Assembly (NCBI GenBank): GCA_003278925.1
Contig: QCCN01000014.1
Location: 1 to 42,421 of the forward strand
Source of the DNA: Prochlorococcus sp. AG-347-L17
Lineage (GTDB): Bacteria > Cyanobacteriota > Cyanobacteriia > PCC-6307 > Cyanobiaceae
Direction: 5' to 3'
Length of the DNA stretch: 42,421 nucleotides
The notes under the pieces were generated by a model. That model was not told where the DNA came from and did no database searches. It saw only the letters and a program-made list of their open reading frames with translations. Positions 1 to 7,953 of the stretch are shown here, one piece after another. The number at the start of each line of letters is the position of its first letter. Within the stretch, counting starts at the first letter, position 1. Both the position numbers and the translations under genes were made by a program.

Positions 1-174
1 ATTTATTTTTCAGTACATAAACCATCTAATTCTTCTGAAATAGTCCAAAATATTTCTTCTAGTATTAATACCTTAATAATTGGATTATCTTTTTTGCTAA
101 CTTTCTCCTTTGCTTTTATAGGTATAGGACTTTTTATTGTATTTATTCGCAGTTTTTTTCTGAAGAAAAATTGA
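1..174 (+). CDS. C-terminal fragment of a small membrane protein (possibly DUF3082)
   Basis: The frame is open from the window edge to a TGA at 172-174 and encodes 57 residues without a stop. It shows a polar stretch (FSVHKPSNSSEIVQ), then a hydrophobic region of about 30 residues with a Gly-containing break (IIGLSFLLTF, GIGLFIVF), and a basic end (FFLKKN). That is the pattern of the last one or two membrane helices of an inner or thylakoid membrane protein. The layout resembles the cyanobacterial DUF3082 family as I remember it, but this is recall, not a search. The start lies outside the window. The protein is on the same strand as pdhB, about 180 nt upstream of it. Confidence 0.6.
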   Translation: MYFSVHKPSNSSEIVQNISSSINTLIIGLSFLLTFSFAFIGIGLFIVFIRSFFLKKN

Positions 175-208
175 ATTGCCAATATTATTAAGAAAATACT
201 ATTTTTGA

Positions 209-304
209 ATGTCTTTACATGACTTAGGCCTTTTAGTCCTTTTGCTTACACCTGGAATGATTTTATCAATATTACTACTCATAACCTTCGCTGAAGGAGG
301 ATGA
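209..304 (+). CDS. 31-aa single-helix hydrophobic peptide upstream of pdhB
   Basis: An ATG at 209 opens a 31-codon frame ending in TGA at 302-304. The product begins MSLHDLG, runs through about 20 hydrophobic residues (LLVLLLTPGMILSILLLITF) and ends AEGG. This is the composition of a one-helix membrane peptide such as the small photosystem and cytochrome subunits, but it matches none that I can recall (PetG, PetL, PetM, PetN, PsaI, PsaM and Psb30 all differ). No clear Shine-Dalgarno precedes it, which is common in this genome. It lies 34 nt after the upstream membrane-protein gene and 49 nt before pdhB. The coding call rests on composition and position only; a chance hydrophobic frame in AT-rich DNA is the alternative. 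Confidence 0.5.
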   Translation: MSLHDLGLLVLLLTPGMILSILLLITFAEGG

Positions 305-353
305 ATTATTCAAAGTGGTAGGATTATATATGTGATTAATTAGGTAATTAATT

Positions 354-1337
354 GTGGCTGGAACATTATTATTTAATGCTTTGAAAGAGGCAATTGATGA
401 AGAAATGGCAAATGATGTAAATGTTTGCGTTATGGGGGAAGATGTTGGTCAATATGGAGGATCTTATAAGGTAACTAAGGATTTATATGAAAAATATGGA
501 GAGTTAAGAGTCTTAGATACTCCAATAGCCGAGAATAGTTTTACAGGTATGGCTGTAGGTGCAGCAATGACTGGCTTAAGACCAATAGTAGAAGGAATGA
601 ATATGGGTTTTTTGCTTTTAGCTTTTAATCAGATATCAAATAATATGGGTATGCTTAGATATACAAGTGGCGGAAATTATAAAATACCAGCAGTAGTTCG
701 AGGACCTGGAGGAGTTGGTCGTCAACTTGGTGCTGAGCACAGTCAAAGACTTGAAGCATATTTTCATGCAGTTCCTGGCATAAAGATTGTTGCATGTAGT
801 ACACCCACAAATGCTAAAGGTTTAATGAAAGCAGCTATAAGAGATGATAATCCGGTTCTATTTTTCGAACATGTTCTTCTATACAATTTGTCTGAAGAAT
901 TACCTGAGGGTGATTATACTTGCGCTTTAGATCAGGCTGACGTTGTAAAAGAAGGGAAAGATATTACTTTATTGACTTATTCAAGAATGAGACATCACTG
1001 CCTTAAAGCAGTTGAAGAATTAGAAAAAAAAGGAATAGATGTTGAGTTAATAGATTTAATAAGTTTAAAACCATTTGATATGGAAACCATCTCAAAATCA
1101 ATAAGAAAAACAAATAAAGTAATTATTGTTGAAGAATGTATGAAGACTGGAGGTATTGGTGCAGAATTAATTGCCTTGATAACAGAAGAGTGTTTTGATG
1201 ATCTAGATGCCCGACCAATTAGATTATCTAGTCAGGATATTCCAACTCCCTATAATGGAAATCTTGAGAATTTGACAATAATCCAACCACATCAAATAGT
1301 TGAAAAAGTTGAACACTTAATTAGTGGGAGTATATAG
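354..1337 (+). CDS. pdhB: Pyruvate dehydrogenase E1 component, beta subunit
   Basis: This is the beta half of the heterotetrameric thiamine-diphosphate E1 that decarboxylates pyruvate and passes the acetyl group to E2 lipoyl arms, feeding acetyl-CoA to fatty-acid synthesis. At 327 residues it has the normal length. Visible family marks are GEDVGQYGG (28-36), the DTPIAE segment with the conserved Glu60 that contacts the thiamine ring, [16 protein letters not shown] (116-131), and the C-terminal transketolase domain from about 200 ([26 protein letters not shown]). The start is GTG at 354, because the homologous N-terminus (AGTLLFNAL) begins right there and no ATG precedes it in frame. secD follows after 3 nt, so the two are probably co-transcribed. 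The alpha subunit gene is not in the window. Confidence 0.97.
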   Translation: MAGTLLFNALKEAIDEEMANDVNVCVMGEDVGQYGGSYKVTKDLYEKYGELRVLDTPIAENSFTGMAVGAAMTGLRPIVEGMNMGFLLLAFNQISNNMGMLRYTSGGNYKIPAVVRGPGGVGRQLGAEHSQRLEAYFHAVPGIKIVACSTPTNAKGLMKAAIRDDNPVLFFEHVLLYNLSEELPEGDYTCALDQADVVKEGKDITLLTYSRMRHHCLKAVEELEKKGIDVELIDLISLKPFDMETISKSIRKTNKVIIVEECMKTGGIGAELIALITEECFDDLDARPIRLSSQDIPTPYNGNLENLTIIQPHQIVEKVEHLISGSI

Positions 1338-1340
1338 AAA

Positions 1341-2810
1341 ATGAAAAGAAGGCAAGGTTGGCTTTTTTTTATTATATTTCTACTTACTTTATCTGTTTAT
1401 CTATTAATAAATTATCCCTTACAGTTGGGATTGGATTTACAAGGCGGGTCTCAACTTACACTACAAATTATTAAAGAGGAAGGTAAGGTAACAAGGGATG
1501 AACTTGAAGCAGTTAATTCTGTTATAGATAAGCGCGTTAACAATTTAGGAGTTTCTGAGTCTAATTTGCAAACCCTAGGTGGAGATCAATTGATTTTAGA
1601 ATTACCAGGCGAACAAAATCCATTAGTTGCTTCAAGGGTATTAGGTAAGACTGCTTTATTAGAATTTAGAACCCAAAAAGAAGGGACATCTTCAGATTTA
1701 AAAACCCTGCAACTACAGAGATTGAGTATTAAAGAATTAATTGAACAATATTCCTTTCAAGAAAATAATCAAAATGATGATAATTTCTTAAAAATTATTC
1801 AAGATGATCTTAAAGATATAGAGCAAGAATTGAATTACTCATCAACTAGTAATGATTTATATGGGAAGTTAATTGAAATCAAAAAATATGTTGATAAAGA
1901 AATTACAAATTTATTTATTAAAACTGATTTATCTGGTAAGGATCTTATTAACGCAGGAAGGAGACAAGAACAAACAAATAGTAATTGGGAAGTTTTATTA
2001 ACTTTTAGTAATTCAGGAGGTGAAAAGTTTGCAGAAATTACAAAGTCAATTGCTGGCACTAATCAACTATTAGCTATTATTCTTGATGGCGAATCTATAA
2101 GTGAAGCTAGTGTCGGTAATCAGTTTGCTAGTACTGGCATTACAGGTGGATCAGCAACAATAAGCGGTAATTTTAGTGCTGAAAATGCTAGAGAATTAGA
2201 AGTTCAACTTAAAGGAGGCTCATTGCCATTGCCAATTGAAATAGTAGAAACTAACACTATAGGGGCTCTATTGGGATCCAAAAATATTTTAAAAAGTCTT
2301 TATGCAGCTATTAGTGGATTAATTTTTGTTGGTATATTTATGATTTTTAATTATAGAATTCTAGGTTTCGTTTCAGTTATATCTCTAGTACTTTATGGTT
2401 TCTTTAACTTAGCTCTATATTCTTTAATTCCTGTAACTTTGACTTTACCTGGAATATCTGGGCTTATACTTAGCATTGGTATGGCTGTTGATGCAAATAT
2501 TCTAATATTTGAGAGAATTAGAGAAGAATTATATGATGGCAATACTCTTACAAGATCTATTGATAGCGGTTTTCAAAGAGCTAATTCATCCATAGTTGAT
2601 GGTCATATTACAACTCTTCTAAGTTGTTTTGTATTGTTTTTATTAGGAACAAATTTTGTTAAAGGTTTTGCGGCAACATTAGGTATTGGAGTTCTAATAA
2701 GCTTGTTTACCTCATTAAATTGTTCTAAAACTATTTTGCGATTTTTTACAACATATCAATCTTTAAGACAAAAAAATCTCTATCTACCCAAGAATATTTT
2801 TTCAAATTAA
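1341..2810 (+). CDS. secD: Protein translocase subunit SecD
   Basis: SecD with SecF forms the RND-type accessory complex that uses the proton gradient to pull secreted proteins out of the SecYEG channel; in cyanobacteria it can act at plasma and thylakoid membranes. The 489-residue protein has an N-terminal membrane helix (about 8-26), the SecD signature GLDLQGGSQL (30-39), a large periplasmic/lumenal P1 region, and a C-terminal set of helices containing GMAVDANILIFERIREE, the RND motif with the conserved Asp. A charged low-complexity stretch around residues 115-185 (QLQRLSIKEL, NNQNDDN) looks like a lineage-specific insertion. It starts 3 nt after pdhB and is followed by secF after 21 nt. 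Confidence 0.96.
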   Translation: MKRRQGWLFFIIFLLTLSVYLLINYPLQLGLDLQGGSQLTLQIIKEEGKVTRDELEAVNSVIDKRVNNLGVSESNLQTLGGDQLILELPGEQNPLVASRVLGKTALLEFRTQKEGTSSDLKTLQLQRLSIKELIEQYSFQENNQNDDNFLKIIQDDLKDIEQELNYSSTSNDLYGKLIEIKKYVDKEITNLFIKTDLSGKDLINAGRRQEQTNSNWEVLLTFSNSGGEKFAEITKSIAGTNQLLAIILDGESISEASVGNQFASTGITGGSATISGNFSAENARELEVQLKGGSLPLPIEIVETNTIGALLGSKNILKSLYAAISGLIFVGIFMIFNYRILGFVSVISLVLYGFFNLALYSLIPVTLTLPGISGLILSIGMAVDANILIFERIREELYDGNTLTRSIDSGFQRANSSIVDGHITTLLSCFVLFLLGTNFVKGFAATLGIGVLISLFTSLNCSKTILRFFTTYQSLRQKNLYLPKNIFSN

Positions 2811-2831
2811 ATTTTTTGTTTCTAATTTCCC

Positions 2832-3746
2832 ATGAAATACAATCTTGAACTAATAAAAAATAAAAGAAAGATAATTAGTTTTTCAACTTTTCTTATTTTG
2901 TTAAGTCTTTTAGGAATTTTATATTCAACTTTTAATACTTCTTATAAGAAACCTATAAATTTAGGGATGGATTTTGTTGGAGGAAATGAACTAAGAATAG
3001 AAAGAGTTTGTGAAGAAGAATGCTCTAATCTTTCCCCTGATTATGTTTTAGAAAATTTAAGAGAGATCACTAGTAATAAAAACTTTATTAATAATATTAA
3101 ATTACAATTCCAAAATAATAATAAATTAATTTCAATAAGAACTCCTTATTTGAGTATCGAAGAATCAAATAATCTAATTACTAATCTTGATAATATTATT
3201 GGACCTCTAAATTATGAGAGTAAGGATTCAAGATTAATAGGTCCAAAGCTTGGGAAAAGATTACTTACCAATTGTGTTACTTCATTATTAGTTTCTTTAT
3301 TTGCAATATCTTTATATATAACTATTAGGTTTGATAAAAAATATGCATTATTTGCATTATTAGCTTTATTCCATGATTTATTAATTGTTTTCGGTATATT
3401 TTCCTGGTTGGGAATTATATTATCTGTCGAGGTAAATAGTTTATTTGCGGTGTCCTTGCTAACTATTGCAGGTTATTCTGTAAATGATACTGTTGTTATT
3501 TTTGATAGAATTCGTGAGAATTTAAAATCTAAAGAAGAAGGCTATAACGAAACTATTCAATTATCAGTAAACGAATCATTTAGGAGAACAACTTTTACCA
3601 GTATTACAACCCTTATCCCTTTATTAAGCATAATTTTGTTTGGATCTTATTCGCTGTTTTGGTTTTCTTTGGCCTTATCATTAGGAATTATTATTGGAAG
3701 TTATTCAAGTATTTTATTGGCTCCATCTTTATTGCTTAAAGACTGA
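2832..3746 (+). CDS. secF: Protein translocase subunit SecF
   Basis: SecF is the partner of SecD in Sec-dependent export. The 304-residue sequence carries an N-terminal helix (about 14-32), the DFVGGNELRI signature (47-56), a short periplasmic domain, and five C-terminal helices with the motif GYSVNDTVVIFDRIREN (213-229), which contains the Asp and Arg expected for the family. The gene follows secD by 21 nt with the usual secD-secF order. The periplasmic domain has a small Cys pair (VCEEECSN, about 59-66) that I do not recognise as a family feature. Confidence 0.96.
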   Translation: MKYNLELIKNKRKIISFSTFLILLSLLGILYSTFNTSYKKPINLGMDFVGGNELRIERVCEEECSNLSPDYVLENLREITSNKNFINNIKLQFQNNNKLISIRTPYLSIEESNNLITNLDNIIGPLNYESKDSRLIGPKLGKRLLTNCVTSLLVSLFAISLYITIRFDKKYALFALLALFHDLLIVFGIFSWLGIILSVEVNSLFAVSLLTIAGYSVNDTVVIFDRIRENLKSKEEGYNETIQLSVNESFRRTTFTSITTLIPLLSIILFGSYSLFWFSLALSLGIIIGSYSSILLAPSLLLKD

Positions 3747-3764
3747 GTTTAAGCCTCTAATTTT

Positions 3765-3947
3765 ATGAAATTGAATTACTATTTGATAATTTTATTTTCT
3801 TTAGTTTTAATAGATCTTTCTACTGAGCTAAGAATATTATTTGATCATTTTACTTTTAGTTCTCTATATTTTGCTATAGGTAAACATCCCTTAGCTATCT
3901 TTATACTTTTTTCATACCCATATTTATATAAAAAATTAATTAAGTAG
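3765..3947 (+). CDS. Conserved-looking 60-aa membrane protein of unknown function
   Basis: The 60-residue product has two hydrophobic segments (about 5-20 and 29-52) separated by a short loop (DLSTELRILFDHFTF) and ends with a basic tail (KKLIK). No functional motif is visible. It starts 18 nt downstream of secF on the same strand and stops 3 nt before the stop of the convergent AI-2E family gene, so it fills the space exactly, which favours a real gene at the end of the pdhB-secDF transcript. I do not recognise a named family. A role in membrane-protein export would be guesswork. Confidence 0.65.
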   Translation: MKLNYYLIILFSLVLIDLSTELRILFDHFTFSSLYFAIGKHPLAIFILFSYPYLYKKLIK

Positions 3948-3950
3948 TTT

Positions 3951-4994
3951 TTAAATATCTTTAAATGATTCTTTGATTAAAACCTGTATTACTACAGCTA
4001 ATGGAAGAGATAGTATTAAGCCTAATGGACCAAAAATGAAGGTAAATCCAAATTGTGATATTAATGTCAAACCAGGAAGTAGGTTTGCTTTTTTCTTCAT
4101 TATAGATGGCATTATTATATAGCTTTCAATATTTTGAATGATTACATATGATCCTAAAACTGCCATTGGTTTCCAAAAATTATCTAGTAGTGCAATTGAG
4201 ATTGGAAATATACCACTAATAACTGGACCTATATTCGGAATTATATTAAGAACCATTGCTATTAGCGCATTTGAGACAACATATTTGACATCTAATATAG
4301 ATAAAACTATTAATGATAATAATCCTACTGATAAAGAGCTTATGACCATAGAAAAGGTCCAATTTGCTAATGCAATATTGCATTTTTCCAGAATATTTCT
4401 AAATTTGTTACGGTAATTTTTTGGTATTAATAGAAGTATATTTTCTTTATATTGTTTTGGTTCAATAGAAATCATCAAACTCACTGCTAATACGAATATT
4501 AATCTCAAAAGTCCTGAACCTAGATTTCCCGCAATATTAATTAAATTCTTAAAACTTTCTTGAATAGCTTTTGCAATAGTTGAGACATCTGGAATGGTAA
4601 CTACATTATTTATTAGACTGAATATGTCTATAACATTTTCTGATTGTTCGCCATAAAATAAGCTATTTAATTTGTTCAGATTTGTATTGATCAATATATT
4701 TATTTTTGATAAACCATTTGGAATGTCAACTAGTATTTCATTGAATTCTTTTATAAACGGAGGTAATACAAGAATAAAAATAGTAAATATTATTACTGAT
4801 ATTACGGTTAAGACAAGAAACAAAGAAATTGATCGAGGAATTTTCAAACCTTTTTGGATTTGATTACATGAATTACATATAATATTTGAAATTACTAATG
4901 AGCAAATTATTAGTAGGAGAAAATCCCTTAAAGTCCATACTATTAATAAAGTGATTAATATTACTACTAACTTGAAATATGATGAACTATTCAA
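3951..4994 (-). CDS. AI-2E family transporter (PerM/UPF0118-type membrane protein)
   Basis: This is a 347-residue polytopic protein with the UPF0118 layout: two N-terminal hydrophobic segments (about 8-40), another at about 58-85, a long soluble-looking middle region (IPNGLSKINILINTNLNKL and onward), and a C-terminal group of helices with the family-typical NIIPNIGPVISGIFPISIALLD and a proline-rich GPLGLILSLPLAVVIQV near the end. Family members have been proposed to export AI-2 or to be Na+/H+ antiporters; the substrate cannot be told from sequence. It is transcribed leftward, 13 nt downstream of psb28 and probably on the same transcript. Confidence 0.88.
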   Translation of the reverse strand: MNSSSYFKLVVILITLLIVWTLRDFLLLIICSLVISNIICNSCNQIQKGLKIPRSISLFLVLTVISVIIFTIFILVLPPFIKEFNEILVDIPNGLSKINILINTNLNKLNSLFYGEQSENVIDIFSLINNVVTIPDVSTIAKAIQESFKNLINIAGNLGSGLLRLIFVLAVSLMISIEPKQYKENILLLIPKNYRNKFRNILEKCNIALANWTFSMVISSLSVGLLSLIVLSILDVKYVVSNALIAMVLNIIPNIGPVISGIFPISIALLDNFWKPMAVLGSYVIIQNIESYIIMPSIMKKKANLLPGLTLISQFGFTFIFGPLGLILSLPLAVVIQVLIKESFKDI

Positions 4995-5007
4995 TTTTCA
5001 TAATATT

Positions 5008-5361
5008 CTACTTCTTTTCAGAATATCCTAATCCATTTGATTTGGCATAACTATTTGCAAATCTCATAAATCTATCAAAGTCTGGTGTGTTCTTCCAAAT
5101 ATAAACCGCTTCTAAAAATATTGGTTCACCATCAACAAACTTTACTTTTACTTCTCTAGTTAATATTTCACCTTCGGAATCAATCATGCGCATACCTGTG
5201 ATTTCACCGTCTGTAATTGAAGATAATGCCTGAGGTTTTTCAAACAAAAATAATGCTTGGCCGGTGGTACCATCTTTACTCCTAGTCAGTCTTATCTCAG
5301 GCACTACTGGTTCATCAGTTCCCTCATAAAATTGTATTTTTGCAATTTTATTTGTTGTCAT
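5008..5361 (-). CDS. psb28: Photosystem II assembly factor Psb28
   Basis: Psb28 (formerly Psb13/ycf79) is a soluble stromal/cytoplasmic protein that binds PSII assembly intermediates at CP47 and cytochrome b559 and helps assembly and repair. The 117-residue protein has the full family pattern: [20 protein letters not shown] near the N-terminus, [25 protein letters not shown] and the C-terminal [20 protein letters not shown]. There is no signal peptide or membrane segment, as expected. It lies between mnmH upstream and the AI-2E gene 13 nt downstream, both on the same strand. The 59-nt gap to mnmH could hold its own promoter. Confidence 0.96.
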   Translation of the reverse strand: MTTNKIAKIQFYEGTDEPVVPEIRLTRSKDGTTGQALFLFEKPQALSSITDGEITGMRMIDSEGEILTREVKVKFVDGEPIFLEAVYIWKNTPDFDRFMRFANSYAKSNGLGYSEKK

Positions 5362-5420
5362 AATATTTGGTAATAATTTTTTATCTTAGGAAATATTTTT
5401 TACTTTCGTTTGTAGTTATT

Positions 5421-6461
5421 TTATAAAACATTATTTATTAACTCTAGGATATTTTCATCATATTTTTTATCTGTTAAATCTATTAAACTTATATTAGTTT
5501 TGCCAACCTTTTCATATTCATAACACTTATCGTAATAATCTAAAACTGATCTGCAAACTAAGTCCCATTTCTCATTATGAATTGATTCAATAGCTATTTT
5601 TGTTCTTTGCGGTCCTAGTCTTTTTTTTATCCTTAGTACTGATTCTTTGAGTTCCTCTTTTTTAAATACACTATAAGTATCTATTAACTCATCTAACCTG
5701 TTAGATTCGCTCCTTATAATTTCAATCCTTCTAGAGTTTTTCATCTGATTAAAGAATTCATGCGGAATTTTACATTTACCTATATTTGCACTTTCAGCCT
5801 CTACAAAAATATTATTAGAACATTTAAAAGAATTTAATTTTTCCGCAATTATATTTTCAAATTGCTCATTTGAAGGTTGTTTTTTCATTCCTAAACCTCC
5901 AAATGTACTTCCTCTATGACAAGCAAATCCTTCAAGATCAATAGTTTGATATTTATATTTCTCAAGTAATGATAATAATCTTGTCTTCCCTGTTCCTGTT
6001 TTCCCGCCAATAACTACTAAATTCAACTTATTTGAAAAACTGTCTAATACCCATCTTCTATATATTTTGTATCCGCCATTAAGTGTAACTATATTTAATT
6101 TAAATTTATCTAATAACCATCCAATACTTTGTGAACGCATTCCTCCTCTAGAGCAATATATCCTGATAAATAATTCATTATTTTTATAAGGAATAGTTGA
6201 ATGAGACTCAATACTCTTGAATAAATTATCAAGAAGTAATTCCATTTTTTTTTCAAAAAATTTTAATCCCTCTATGACTGCTTTTTTTCTACCTTCTTTT
6301 TTATAAATTGTACCAATTATAGATCTCTCATCATCATCAAATAGTGGAATATTAATAGAATTAGGCATGTGTCCTTTATAATATTCACTCGGGCTCCTAA
6401 CATCTATAAGTGGTCCTTTAAAACATCTAAATTTCTCTAGTTCTTTTCTTTTGAAATACAT
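5421..6461 (-). CDS. mnmH: tRNA 2-selenouridine synthase (rhodanese domain plus P-loop)
   Basis: MnmH (SelU/YbbB) replaces the 2-sulfur of 5-methylaminomethyl-2-thiouridine at wobble position 34 with selenium, through a geranylated intermediate. The N-terminal rhodanese domain (about 10-135) shows IDVRSPSEYYKGHMPNSIN and the active-site YCSRGGMRSQS with Cys103. The C-terminal P-loop domain has Walker A GGKTGTGKT (152-160). The 346-residue length is normal. The enzyme needs selenophosphate from SelD, which is not in this window. It is divergent from the GUN4-domain gene with only 35 nt between their starts, so their promoters must overlap. Confidence 0.93.
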   Translation of the reverse strand: MYFKRKELEKFRCFKGPLIDVRSPSEYYKGHMPNSINIPLFDDDERSIIGTIYKKEGRKKAVIEGLKFFEKKMELLLDNLFKSIESHSTIPYKNNELFIRIYCSRGGMRSQSIGWLLDKFKLNIVTLNGGYKIYRRWVLDSFSNKLNLVVIGGKTGTGKTRLLSLLEKYKYQTIDLEGFACHRGSTFGGLGMKKQPSNEQFENIIAEKLNSFKCSNNIFVEAESANIGKCKIPHEFFNQMKNSRRIEIIRSESNRLDELIDTYSVFKKEELKESVLRIKKRLGPQRTKIAIESIHNEKWDLVCRSVLDYYDKCYEYEKVGKTNISLIDLTDKKYDENILELINNVL

Positions 6462-6496
6462 GGATAGTTTTTATTTTTTTAAATTGATTTTTTAAA

Positions 6497-7216
6497 ATGA
6501 ATAACAAAGAACAGGATAACTATAGTAATGCTACATTAGATTTTATAAAAAAATTTGTAGATTCCAATCAAAGAAAAAGAATAAATTCATTAAATCAAAT
6601 ACAATCTGAAGTCGAAAATATTTTTAATCTTGGCCCATCACTTTTTGATATTTTTGATAGTGAAGGGGATGACTGGGCTGCTGGTTGGATATTGCAAGTT
6701 TTAAAAAAATTTAAGCCTGAATTCTTTAAAAACACTAAATTCAATAATTGGTTTAATACATATTCAGATATTGGTATTAATTATGAAGATTTGCAATTGA
6801 TGTTAGTTGAGCAAAAATTTGAAGATGCAGATAGATTAACAAGTTCCTACTTACGAAAATTAGCTGGAAAATTAGCTGAAAAACGTGGATATGTTTTCTA
6901 CAGTGAAGTTAAAAATATGTCAGGAAAAGATCTAGAAACAATAGATAGATTATGGACTATTTATTCTACTGGTAGATTTGGATTTTCAATTCAAGCAAAG
7001 ATATTAAAATCAGTAGGGAAAAAATATGAATTAATGTGGCCAAAAATAGGTTGGAAAAAAGAGGGCTTATGGACTAGATATCCTGGATCTTTTTGCTGGT
7101 CGTTGGACGCTCCTGATGGACATATGCCGTTAATAAATCAACTACGAGGAGTAAGACTTATGGATTCCATCCTACGGCATCCTGCTATTGCAGAGAGACA
7201 TAATAATATTCTTTAA
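6497..7216 (+). CDS. GUN4 domain-containing protein
   Basis: GUN4 proteins bind protoporphyrin IX and Mg-protoporphyrin and stimulate Mg-chelatase in chlorophyll synthesis. Residues 1-90 form a helical N-terminal region (for example ATLDFIKKFVDSNQRKRIN and DWAAGWILQVLKKF). The GUN4 core runs from about 96 to 230 with YEDLQLMLVEQKFEDADRLT, the signature LETIDRLWTIYSTGRFGFS (146-164), and a late tryptophan-rich part (ELMWPKIGWKK, SFCWSLDAPDGHMPLINQ). Whether this is the Mg-chelatase activator itself or a paralogue cannot be decided here, so no symbol is given. It sits 48 nt upstream of an RsbW-like ATPase gene on the same strand. Confidence 0.88.
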   Translation: MNNKEQDNYSNATLDFIKKFVDSNQRKRINSLNQIQSEVENIFNLGPSLFDIFDSEGDDWAAGWILQVLKKFKPEFFKNTKFNNWFNTYSDIGINYEDLQLMLVEQKFEDADRLTSSYLRKLAGKLAEKRGYVFYSEVKNMSGKDLETIDRLWTIYSTGRFGFSIQAKILKSVGKKYELMWPKIGWKKEGLWTRYPGSFCWSLDAPDGHMPLINQLRGVRLMDSILRHPAIAERHNNIL

Positions 7217-7264
7217 ATTGAGGTATTCAATAAGTTAAAATTAAAACAGTATCAAAATATTATT

Positions 7265-7699
7265 ATGTCCTTATTTCGGGGCAAAAATATTTTTAAAAAA
7301 TTTTTTAAAAGACCAAAGATTAACTGGTCAAACTACGAATTCGAATCATCATTACAGTTAAATGAATTTGTAGATCAATTATTAGAACCTATCAATAATT
7401 CTCAATCAAGCTATCTTATAAAACTTGGTTTACATGAAGCTCTTGTTAACGCAGTAAAACATGGAAATAAATTAGATCCTAAAAAAAATATTAGAGTAAG
7501 AAGAATAATTACTCCTAATTGGTGTGTTTGGCAAATTCAAGATCAAGGTAATGGTTTAGAAATAAAAAAAAGAGAATACAAATTACCAAAAAAAATAAGT
7601 AGTGTAAATGGCCGTGGCCTATACATTATAAATGAATGTTTTGATGATATTAGGTGGAGTAGTAAAGGTAATAGGCTTCAGTTGGCTTTAAAAAGGTGA
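7265..7699 (+). CDS. Anti-sigma-factor-like histidine-kinase-type ATPase (RsbW family)
   Basis: The 144-residue protein is a stand-alone HATPase_c domain of the RsbW/SpoIIAB type, which binds ATP and either sequesters a sigma factor or phosphorylates an anti-sigma antagonist. Its N-box is HEALVNAVKHGN (57-68), the G1 box DQGNG (93-97) and the G2 box GRGLYII (117-123). A basic N-terminus (FRGKNIFKKFFKRPK) precedes the domain. No sigma factor or antagonist is encoded nearby, so the partner is unknown. It follows the GUN4-domain gene by 48 nt and its 3' end overlaps the convergent small gene by 22 nt. Confidence 0.87.
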   Translation: MSLFRGKNIFKKFFKRPKINWSNYEFESSLQLNEFVDQLLEPINNSQSSYLIKLGLHEALVNAVKHGNKLDPKKNIRVRRIITPNWCVWQIQDQGNGLEIKKREYKLPKKISSVNGRGLYIINECFDDIRWSSKGNRLQLALKR

Positions 7700-7941
7700 T
7701 TTTTACTAGGGCAGGGTTGATCTACGTTAATCTCTTTTAACCATTTAATACTTTCTTCTATATACTCAATAGTTTCCTTCTCATTACAAGAAATAATTAA
7801 ATGGCATAATCCCGCCGAAATTAGTTCTGCAGATCGTTTATATTTATTCCCCTTATCTTTATGCCATTTAGAATGATCTATTTTTAATTTTTCACTAAGA
7901 GTTTGAACAAGCTTAACAGTATCTTTATCCCAATAAGTCAT
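7678..7941 (-). CDS. Small cyanobacterial protein of unknown function (possibly DUF6439)
   Basis: The 87-residue soluble protein has no signal peptide or membrane segment. Features seen are a charged helical N-terminus (VKLVQTLSEKLKIDHSKWHK), a small hydrophobic helix (SAELISAGLCHLIIS) and a second amphipathic helix (IEYIEESIKWLKEINVDQ). The pattern fits a small alpha-helical family that I associate with cyanobacteria (DUF6439), but I cannot verify that name. It lies 12 nt downstream of the split methyltransferase gene on the same strand, and its last 22 nt overlap the end of the convergent RsbW-like gene. Confidence 0.7.
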   Translation of the reverse strand: MTYWDKDTVKLVQTLSEKLKIDHSKWHKDKGNKYKRSAELISAGLCHLIISCNEKETIEYIEESIKWLKEINVDQPCPSKNHLFKAN

Positions 7942-7953
7942 AGAAGTTTTTAT

